NCBI GenBank assembly: GCA_000434175.1
Contig: HF999802.1
Location: 86,938-99,630, forward strand
DNA: 12,693 nt
Origin: Mycoplasma sp. CAG:611
GTDB lineage: Bacteria > Bacillota_I > Bacilli_A > RF39 > UBA660
Direction of reading: 5' to 3'
Below, piece after piece: positions 6,545-12,435 of this stretch (within the stretch, counting starts at the first letter, position 1; each line of letters opens with the position of its first letter). Made by a program: the position numbers and the translations under genes. Under the pieces are notes generated by a model. That model did not search any database. It saw only the letters and a list, made by a program, of their open reading frames with translations, and was not told the DNA's origin.

Positions 6545-8292
6545 TGAATTTAAAGGATTTATATATTGATTTTTTTGTAAGTAAAGGACATGTTTTTATA
6601 CCAAGTGCGCCAGTTGTACCTGAAAATGATCCATCTGTATTATTTAATACAGCAGGTATGCAACCACTTGTACCTTATTTAAAAGGAGAAAAACATCCTT
6701 TAGGAACAAGATTATGTGATTATCAAAAATGTATTAGAACTAATGATTTAGATAATATTGGAGATACTTATCATCATACATTCTTTGAAATGTTAGGTAA
6801 CTGGAGTCTTGGGGATTATTTTAAAAAAGAAGCAATTACTTGGAGTTTTGAATTTTTAACAAAAGTTTTAAATATTCCTGTTGAAAGGCTTGGAGTTACT
6901 GTTTTTGCAGGAAATGATGATATTGAAGAAGATAAAACATCTTATGAAATATGGAAAAGTTTGGGAATAAATGAAAAAAGAATTGCTAAAACAAAAGATG
7001 ATAATTTTTGGATAGCAGGAGAAACTGGACCATGTGGACCTGATAGTGAAATGTTTTATTTTAGAAGTGATGATGAAATACCTGAAGTATTTGATCCAGA
7101 AGATGATAGATGGGTTGAAATATGGAATGATGTTTTTATGGAATTTTATAAAGATGAAAATGGGGTAATTAGTGAACTTCCTAAGAAAAATGTTGATACA
7201 GGTATGGGTGTTGAAAGAACGACTGCTATTCTTGAAGGCGTAAATGATAATTATATATCATCAATTTGGAAAGATGTTATAGAAAAAATAGAAGAAATAT
7301 CATCTTTGCCATATGAAGGTAATGAAAAACCAATGAGAATAATCGCAGATCATATAAGAACTTCCGTATTTATTCTTGCAGATTATGCTTTTATTAAACC
7401 TTCTAATACAGATCAAGGTTATATTTTAAGAAGATTAATAAGAAGAACAATAAGATATGCTAAGATGTTAAATATTGATATTGATAGTAATTTTGAAGAA
7501 ATACTTGCTAATTTAATAATAGATAAATATAAAAAATATTATAAAGAATTAGAAGAAAATCGAAATATAGTTCTTGAAGAATTAAAAAAAGAAAAAATTA
7601 AATTTAATAAAACATTATCTAAAGGTTTAAAAGAATTTGATAAAATGGTTAGTTCTTTACAAGACAATAAATTAAATAAAGATTTAGCATTTAAATTATA
7701 TGATACATATGGATTTCCAATTGAATTAACTTTAGAACTTGCAAATGAAAAAAATATTGATGTAGATGTTGAAGGTTTTTATGAAAAATTTAAAGCTCAT
7801 CAAGAATTATCAAGAAAATCAGCAAATGGTAAGTTTAAAGGTGGATTATCTAATAATAGTGAAATAGAAACTAAATATCATACCGCTACACATTTACTTA
7901 ATGCTGCATTAAAGTTAGTAGTAAATAAAGATGTTCATCAAAAAGGAAGCAATATAACTGAAGAAAGAATGCGTTTTGATTTTTCTTGTGATCATAAATT
8001 AAGTGAAGAGGAAATAAAAAAAGCAGAAGATATTGTAAATACTTGGATAAATGAAGGATTAGATGTTATTTGTACTCAAATGAATAAAGAAGATGCGATT
8101 AAAAGTGGAGCAGAATGTATGTTTATTGAAAGATATCCTGATGTTGTAACAGTATATACAATTGGGGATGTTTCAAAAGAATTATGTGGTGGACCACATG
8201 TAAAAAATACTAAAGAATTAGGACATTTTAAAATAATAAAAGAAGAAGCAAGTTCTTCAGGAGTAAGAAGAATAAAGGCTATACTTGAATAA
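6544..8292 (+). CDS. alaS: Alanyl-tRNA synthetase, compact form
   Basis: 582 residues against about 870-880 for typical bacterial AlaRS. The class II catalytic core is complete: motif 1 around FNTAGMQPLVPYL (34-46), motif 2 around RTNDLDNIGDTYHHTFFEML (65-84), motif 3 DTGMGVER (218-225). The tRNA-recognition part follows (ADHIRTSVFI, then SNTDQGYILRRLIRR). The editing/zinc site is present as HTATH (His446, His450) and CGGPH (Cys548, His552), equivalent to E. coli His564/His568/Cys666/His670. The ~118-residue shift of HTATH relative to E. coli, and the absence of the FYAESGGQ-type segment, show that the beta-barrel half of the editing module is missing. The protein ends right after GVRRIKAIL, so the C-Ala/DHHA1 dimerisation domain is absent too. 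A terminator follows at once with no coding remnant, so this is a designed end rather than a truncation. Similar compact AlaRS are, from memory, found in Patescibacteria. It is presumably functional unless a second alaS exists elsewhere. Confidence 0.9.
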   Translation: MNLKDLYIDFFVSKGHVFIPSAPVVPENDPSVLFNTAGMQPLVPYLKGEKHPLGTRLCDYQKCIRTNDLDNIGDTYHHTFFEMLGNWSLGDYFKKEAITWSFEFLTKVLNIPVERLGVTVFAGNDDIEEDKTSYEIWKSLGINEKRIAKTKDDNFWIAGETGPCGPDSEMFYFRSDDEIPEVFDPEDDRWVEIWNDVFMEFYKDENGVISELPKKNVDTGMGVERTTAILEGVNDNYISSIWKDVIEKIEEISSLPYEGNEKPMRIIADHIRTSVFILADYAFIKPSNTDQGYILRRLIRRTIRYAKMLNIDIDSNFEEILANLIIDKYKKYYKELEENRNIVLEELKKEKIKFNKTLSKGLKEFDKMVSSLQDNKLNKDLAFKLYDTYGFPIELTLELANEKNIDVDVEGFYEKFKAHQELSRKSANGKFKGGLSNNSEIETKYHTATHLLNAALKLVVNKDVHQKGSNITEERMRFDFSCDHKLSEEEIKKAEDIVNTWINEGLDVICTQMNKEDAIKSGAECMFIERYPDVVTVYTIGDVSKELCGGPHVKNTKELGHFKIIKEEASSSGVRRIKAILE

Positions 8293-8306
8293 AAGTATAG
8301 TTTTTT
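8279..8306 (+). terminator. Intrinsic terminator of cmk-alaS
   Basis: CTATACTT (8279-8286) is perfectly complementary to AAGTATAG (8293-8300) and is followed by six T. The alaS stop codon (8290-8292) forms half of the six-base loop. Confidence 0.85.
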
Positions 8307-8331
8307 AATTAAAAAAGCGACAAATTATATA

Positions 8332-8361
8332 TTGACATAATAAAGGTATATTTTATAAAAT
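8332..8361 (+). promoter_or_regulatory. Strong promoter of the 53-residue membrane ORF
   Basis: A perfect -35 TTGACA (8332-8337) is followed by TATAAA at 8354-8359 (16-base spacer) or TAAAAT at 8356-8361 (18-base spacer). It lies in the gap after the alaS terminator, so the only gene it can serve directly is the ORF at 8386. Confidence 0.7.
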
Positions 8362-8385
8362 GTGCTTTTAAGATAGGGTGATGAT

Positions 8386-8547
8386 ATGAAAAAAATTATA
8401 AGTTTTTTAAAAACTGATATAAAGGTTTTAAATAGTTATTTTTTAATTACTATGATTTTAGTTCTTTTAATATTAGTGGGATATATAAGTTATGTACTTT
8501 TTACTTATAGTAAAACAAGTAGTAATCCATATATTCTTGGAAATTAA
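8386..8547 (+). CDS. Small single-pass membrane protein, unrecognised
   Basis: 53 residues: a basic N-terminal stretch (MKKIISFLKTDIKVLNS), one hydrophobic helix at about 18-40 (YFLITMILVLLILVGYISYVLF) and a short polar tail SKTSSNPYILGN, probably N-in/C-out. The start has AGGGTGAT (8375-8382) just upstream, a close match to the anti-Shine-Dalgarno partner. The gene has its own near-consensus promoter and its own terminator (8547-8577), forming a complete monocistronic unit between alaS and the Phe T-box. Only three Phe codons, not clustered, so a leader-peptide role is unlikely. Function unknown; possibly a small envelope or regulatory membrane protein. Confidence 0.6.
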   Translation: MKKIISFLKTDIKVLNSYFLITMILVLLILVGYISYVLFTYSKTSSNPYILGN

Positions 8548-8577
8548 AAAACTTAAGTAAACATCTTGAATTTTTCT
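8547..8577 (+). terminator. Terminator of the small membrane ORF
   Basis: AAAAACTTAAG (8547-8557) pairs with CTTGAATTTTT (8565-8575): ten of eleven positions pair, including one wobble, around a 7-base loop. The T run is also the outer stem. The right arm supplies the -35 of the next promoter. Confidence 0.6.
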
Positions 8578-8594
8578 TAATTTAATAGTATACT
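8566..8594 (+). promoter_or_regulatory. Promoter of the pheST transcript
   Basis: TTGAAT (8566-8571) and TATACT (8589-8594) with a 17-base spacer. The -35 overlaps the descending arm of the preceding terminator. Transcription would start near 8601, immediately ahead of T-box stem I. Confidence 0.65.
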
Positions 8595-8608
8595 CAATAC
8601 ATAAGAAA

Positions 8609-8800
8609 AAGCGATAATAAGAAAATAGTAATAAGAAGTATTACTTTAAGAGAAGAAGTGGTTGGTGTAAACTTCTAAGTAATATCTTATGAATTCACTC
8701 TTTAGCTTTATCGTTACCTGCGTTAAAGGTTTAAGATAAGTTATACTTATGAAATAAGGTGGTACCACGAAATAATTCGTCCTTTGGTATTACCTTTTTT
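8609..8800 (+). ncRNA. T-box riboswitch, Phe-specific (UUC specifier)
   Basis: The leader binds uncharged tRNA-Phe and thereby allows transcription of pheST. Stem I closes with GCGATAA (8611-8617) against TTATCGT (8708-8714). Above it the loop with AGTA (8627-8630) faces GAATTCAC (8691-8698), which contains the UUC specifier at 8694-8696. ATAAGA (8631-8636) pairs with TCTTAT (8685-8690) and a longer stem follows. The conserved T-box AGGTGGTACCACG is at 8757-8769; its TGGT would pair with the ACCA end of tRNA-Phe. The terminator form is AAGGTGGTACC (8756-8766) with GGTATTACCTT (8786-8796), then T8795-8800. The specifier and the downstream gene agree on Phe. Confidence 0.95.
8756..8800 (+). terminator. 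Regulated terminator of the T-box leader
   Basis: An 11-pair stem with two G-T wobbles joins 8756-8766 to 8786-8796 and runs into six T. Its left arm is the T-box sequence itself, so the antiterminator (T-box paired with uncharged tRNA) and this stem are mutually exclusive. Confidence 0.85.
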
Positions 8801-8821
8801 ATTTTATGAAGGAGGATTTTT

Positions 8822-9853
8822 ATGAATATTGATGAAATAAAAAATGAAATAAGTAATAAAATTAGTAATGTTAATGATTTAAAATCTTTAAATGAAATTA
8901 AGGTTTTATATTTAGGTAAAACAGGTATTATTACTATTTTACAAAATGGGATAAAAGAAGCAGTTGATAAAAAAAGTTATGGAATGATGGTTAATGATAT
9001 TAGAAATCATTTTAATACTTTATTTATGGAAAAACAAAAAGTTTTAGAGGAAGAAAAATTAAATGAAGAGTTAAATAAAGAACAAATAGATATAACACTT
9101 CCTGGTACTAAAATAACAAGTGGTTCACCTAATATTTTAGAAAAATTAGTTGAAGATATTGAAACTGTATTTATTTCAATGGGTTATGATGTTTTGGATG
9201 GTCCTGAAATTGAAGAGGATAAATTTAATTTTGAATTATTAAATATTCCAAAAGGACATCCTGCAAGGGATGCACAAGATACATTCTATATAAAAGATGA
9301 TGAAATCTTACTTAGAAGTCAAACATCTCCAGTTCAAGCAAGAACAATGTTAAAGTATGGAGGGAAAAAACCTATTAGAATGATTTGTCCTGGAAAAACT
9401 TACAGAAGAGATGATGATGATGCAACACATTCACATCAATTTATGCAAATTGAAGGTTTAGTAGTAGATAAAGAAATAAGTTTATCAGACCTTAAAGGAA
9501 CAATGGATGTTATATTTAAACATTTATTTGGAGAGAGTTGTGAAACTAGATTTAGACCAAGTTATTATCAGTTTACTGAACCAAGTGTAGAAACTGATAT
9601 TAGTTGTTTTGCATGTCATGGAAAAGGTTGTTCATTATGTAAAAATACAGGTTGGATAACTGTAGCAGGAGCAGGAATTGTTCATCCAAATGTCTTAAAA
9701 AACTGTGGTTATGATCCAAATAGTTGGACAGGATTTGCATTTGGGTTTGGAGCAGAACGTCTTGCAATGCTTAAATATGGTATAAATGATATAAGAACAT
9801 TCTATCAAACAGATTTAAGAGAAGTATCACCATTTGATAAAAGGGAGGATTAA
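8822..9853 (+). CDS. pheS: Phenylalanyl-tRNA synthetase alpha subunit
   Basis: 343 residues, normal length. The alpha subunit carries the class II catalytic site of the alpha2-beta2 enzyme. Residues 1 to about 90 form the N-terminal coiled-coil arm that contacts tRNA. The core includes HPARDAQDTFYI, LRSQTSPVQARTM (164-176), the motif 2 region RPSYYQFTEPSVETDI, and motif 3 GFAFGFGAERLAMLKYGI (304-321, with Arg313). The CxxC-x4-CxxC set at Cys262, 265, 270 and 273 is the zinc-ribbon-like loop found in many bacterial PheS. AAGGAGG (8809-8815) is six bases before ATG 8822. Expression is set by the T-box leader and pheT follows with a one-base gap. Confidence 0.97.
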   Translation: MNIDEIKNEISNKISNVNDLKSLNEIKVLYLGKTGIITILQNGIKEAVDKKSYGMMVNDIRNHFNTLFMEKQKVLEEEKLNEELNKEQIDITLPGTKITSGSPNILEKLVEDIETVFISMGYDVLDGPEIEEDKFNFELLNIPKGHPARDAQDTFYIKDDEILLRSQTSPVQARTMLKYGGKKPIRMICPGKTYRRDDDDATHSHQFMQIEGLVVDKEISLSDLKGTMDVIFKHLFGESCETRFRPSYYQFTEPSVETDISCFACHGKGCSLCKNTGWITVAGAGIVHPNVLKNCGYDPNSWTGFAFGFGAERLAMLKYGINDIRTFYQTDLREVSPFDKRED

Positions 9854-9854
9854 T

Positions 9855-12227
9855 ATGATTAGTTTAAATTGGGTTAAAGATTATGTTGATATAGAAAATA
9901 GAGATTTAAAAAAGTTAGCAACAGAAATAACACAAGCAGGAATAAATGTTGAAAAAGTAGTTACTAAACATATAGATAATTTAGTAATTGGAGAAGTTTT
10001 AACGTGTGAAAATCATCCAGATAGTGATCATTTACATATATGTCTTGTTGATATTGGAAATGAAACATTACAAATAGTATGTGGTGCAAAAAATGTAAGA
10101 CAAGGTATTAAAGTTATTGTAGCTAAAGATGGGTGTGTTTTGCCAGGTAACAACGTTATTAAAAAAGGAAAAATAAGAGGCGTAGAGTCAAATGGAATGA
10201 TTTGTGCTTTATTTGAGCTTGGAATAGATGAAAAAACTGAAGAAAACTATAATAAAGGAATTTGTGAATTAAATAGTGATGCTGTAGTAGGAGAAGATCC
10301 ACTTAAGTATTTAGGATTAGATGATACTTTATATGAACTTGATGTTCATAAACATAGAAATAATGATTGCTATTATCATATAGGATTTGCTTATGAAATA
10401 GGTACAATTTTAAATAAAAAAGTTACTCTTCCTGATACAAGTTATAAAGTTTTAGATAAATCTTGTGATAATTTAATAAATTTAACAGTAAATACTTCAA
10501 AATGTCCTTATTTCTTAACTAAATTAGTTAAAGATGTTGAAATAAAAGAAAGTCCAGATTTTATTAAAAAACGTCTTGAAAGCGTTGGAATGAGAAGTAT
10601 AAATAATGTTGTTGATATTTCTAATTATGTTATGTTAGAATTCGGACAACCTCTTCATTTTTATGATTATGATAGTATAGGTAAATTTATTGAAGTAAGA
10701 AATGCTAAAGAAAATGAAAAAATTATAACTTTAGATAATAAAGAAAGAACATTAACAAGTAATGATATTGTAATAACAGATGGTGTAAAACCTATTTCTA
10801 TCGCGGGAGTAATGGGAGGCATGGCTACTGAAGTAGAAAATACTACAAAAAATATCTTAATTGAAAGTGCTATATTTGATAATGTAAGTATAAGGAATAC
10901 TGCTAATAGATTAAATTTAAGAAGTGAAGCTTCAGTAAGATTTGGTAAAGGACTTAACTATGAATATACACTTCTTGCCCTTAATAGAGCTTGTCACTTA
11001 TTAGAAAAATATGCTAATGCTAAAATATATGATGGTATAGTAATGTATGATAATATTGATAAAACACCAAAAGTAGTTACATTTAAAAAAGATGATATTA
11101 ATAAAATGTTAGGTATTGATATAAGTACTTCAGATATGGAAAAAGAACTTGATAGATTAGATTTTAAATATACTTTAGAAGATGGTATATTTACTTGTAC
11201 TATCCCTAACAGAAGACTAGATATTGATCCATTTGTTAATGATTTAGCAGAAGAAATAGGTAGACTTTATGGTTATCATAATTTAAAATCAACTCTTCCT
11301 AAATTAGAAATAAAACAAGGTGGTTATGAAAAAGATGTTAAATTTAGAAAAGACATAAGTAAAAGATGTAGAGCTTTAGGACTTAATGAAGTAAAAACAT
11401 ATACTTTAACTTCGATAGAAATGGCAGATAGCTTTAAATATAAAGATATTAAAAATATATATTTACCTAATCCAATGAGTATAGATAAAAGTGTTGTAAG
11501 AACAAGTTTAATTCCTTCGTTATTAAATATATATGATTATAATAAAGCAAGAAAGCAAGATAATATTTGTATTTATGAAATAAGTAAAGTATATGATGAA
11601 AACTATAACGAAGACACGCTATTAACTATTTTAATGAAAGGTAATTTAGTTACCACTTCATGGAATAGTAATAATTTAAAAGTTGATTTTTATTTATTAA
11701 AAGGAATAATAGAAAATATTTTAGATTATGTAGGTCTTAAAAATAGATATAGTTTTGAAAAAGATAGTATTAATGATATACATCCTAAAATTGGAGCAAG
11801 AATACTTGTAGATAAAAAAGAAGTAGGAATTATAGGTAAAGTTCATCCAAGTATTAAAAAAGATGATATTTATGTATGTGAAATATCACTTAAAGATATT
11901 ATGATGAATGTAAAGCCTATTAAGTTTAAAGAAGCAAGTATTTATCCTGAAATAGTAAAAGATGTTGCTTTTATAATAAAAAAAGATGTAGAACAAAAAG
12001 CATTATATGATGTAATAAAGCATGCAGGATCTAGACTTCTTACTAATATTGAAGTATTTGATGTATATACAGGTACTAATGTAAAAGAAGATGAAAAATC
12101 AATTGCATATAAATTAACATTTAGTGATAATACAAGAACACTTGAAGAAGATGAAGTCATGGAAGTATTTAAAAGAATTATTGATGAAGTTACAACTAAA
12201 TGTAATGCTGTATTAAGAGATAAATAA
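9855..12227 (+). CDS. pheT: Phenylalanyl-tRNA synthetase beta subunit
   Basis: 790 residues, typical length. Domain order is standard: an OB-fold tRNA-binding domain (about 40-150, with IGEVLTCENHPDSDHLHIC at 45-63), the B3/B4 editing domain (about 205-385, containing INNVVDISNYVMLEFGQPLH at 249-268 and AGVMGGMATEV at 317-327), SEASVRFGKGL (357-367), the B5 domain (about 405-480), the catalytic-like core (about 490-690) and the C-terminal FDX-ACB anticodon-binding domain (about 697-790, IYPEIVKDVAFIIKK). The editing domain removes Tyr mischarged to tRNA-Phe. The open frame extends to a TTG at 9834 inside pheS, but GGGAGG at 9843-9848 and the conserved MISLNWVKDYV beginning mark ATG 9855 as the start. 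The stretch HKHRNNDCYYHIG (166-178) deviates from the usual PNRxDCLS pattern. Confidence 0.97.
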   Translation: MISLNWVKDYVDIENRDLKKLATEITQAGINVEKVVTKHIDNLVIGEVLTCENHPDSDHLHICLVDIGNETLQIVCGAKNVRQGIKVIVAKDGCVLPGNNVIKKGKIRGVESNGMICALFELGIDEKTEENYNKGICELNSDAVVGEDPLKYLGLDDTLYELDVHKHRNNDCYYHIGFAYEIGTILNKKVTLPDTSYKVLDKSCDNLINLTVNTSKCPYFLTKLVKDVEIKESPDFIKKRLESVGMRSINNVVDISNYVMLEFGQPLHFYDYDSIGKFIEVRNAKENEKIITLDNKERTLTSNDIVITDGVKPISIAGVMGGMATEVENTTKNILIESAIFDNVSIRNTANRLNLRSEASVRFGKGLNYEYTLLALNRACHLLEKYANAKIYDGIVMYDNIDKTPKVVTFKKDDINKMLGIDISTSDMEKELDRLDFKYTLEDGIFTCTIPNRRLDIDPFVNDLAEEIGRLYGYHNLKSTLPKLEIKQGGYEKDVKFRKDISKRCRALGLNEVKTYTLTSIEMADSFKYKDIKNIYLPNPMSIDKSVVRTSLIPSLLNIYDYNKARKQDNICIYEISKVYDENYNEDTLLTILMKGNLVTTSWNSNNLKVDFYLLKGIIENILDYVGLKNRYSFEKDSINDIHPKIGARILVDKKEVGIIGKVHPSIKKDDIYVCEISLKDIMMNVKPIKFKEASIYPEIVKDVAFIIKKDVEQKALYDVIKHAGSRLLTNIEVFDVYTGTNVKEDEKSIAYKLTFSDNTRTLEEDEVMEVFKRIIDEVTTKCNAVLRDK

Positions 12228-12251
12228 GGTCATAAAATTATGATCTTTTTT
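12226..12251 (+). terminator. Intrinsic terminator of pheST
   Basis: AAGGTCATA (12226-12234) pairs with TATGATCTT (12239-12247), nine pairs with one wobble and an AAAT loop, followed by T to 12251. The left arm includes the last two bases of the pheT stop codon. Confidence 0.85.
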
Positions 12252-12252
12252 A

Positions 12253-12269
12253 TTGGTAAAAATTACCAA
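12253..12269. repeat. Perfect 7-bp inverted repeat, candidate operator
   Basis: TTGGTAA-AAA-TTACCAA is a perfect palindrome with a 3-base centre, immediately after the pheT terminator. A related half-site TACCAAA occurs at 12322-12328. It may be a second terminator hairpin (T5 follows a few bases later) or a binding site for a dimeric regulator of the downstream surface gene, although it lies about 90 bases upstream of that promoter. Confidence 0.4.
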
Positions 12270-12345
12270 CAATATTTTTCGTATTATTATGATAAAATAA
12301 ATCTTGTAGGATAGAAAAATATACCAAATTTGAACCTTGTTAAAA

Positions 12346-12363
12346 AATGTTAGCAAAAACATT
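12346..12363. repeat. 6-bp inverted repeat overlapping the -35
   Basis: AATGTT (12346-12351) and AACATT (12358-12363) are complementary, with a 6-base centre. The right half overlaps the first two bases of TTGACT, where a regulator could block or aid polymerase. Short enough to be chance. Confidence 0.25.
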
Positions 12364-12389
12364 GACTTGGGGGGGGTATATTATATAAT
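12362..12389 (+). promoter_or_regulatory. Promoter with a G8 tract in its spacer, likely phase-variable
   Basis: TTGACT (12362-12367) and a perfect TATAAT (12384-12389) are 16 bases apart. The spacer is T, eight consecutive G (12369-12376), then TATATTA. A slip to nine G would restore the optimal 17-base spacing, and to seven would give a poor 15. A G8 run is very out of place in DNA this AT-rich. The promoter lies about 45 bases before the ATG of a predicted exported protein. Confidence 0.75.
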
Positions 12390-12401
12390 AGCCTTATAAA
12401 G

Positions 12402-12415
12402 TTAATAGTTAATAG
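12402..12415 (+). repeat. Tandem heptamer TTAATAG x2 in the leader
   Basis: Two adjacent copies of TTAATAG lie in the untranslated leader just after the predicted transcription start, ahead of the GGAG (12424-12427) ribosome site. No function can be assigned. Confidence 0.4.
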
Positions 12416-12435
12416 AATACGATGGAGTTGATAAA

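Noticed and set aside
6544..8292. alaS as a broken, truncated gene
   Set aside because: Catalytic, tRNA-recognition and zinc motifs are intact, the frame ends at a natural domain edge, and a perfect terminator starts at the stop with no coding remnant after it.
8386..8547. The 53-residue ORF as a Phe attenuation leader peptide
   Set aside because: Only three scattered Phe codons, it has its own terminator and the pheST promoter lies after it; a T-box already does the sensing.
9834..9854. TTG start for pheT inside pheS
   Set aside because: GGGAGG is correctly spaced for ATG 9855 and MISLNWVKDYV is the family's usual N-terminus.
11942..12160. Reverse-strand 72-residue open frame
   Set aside because: Antisense to the conserved FDX-ACB domain of pheT; Ser-rich shadow composition and no ribosome site.
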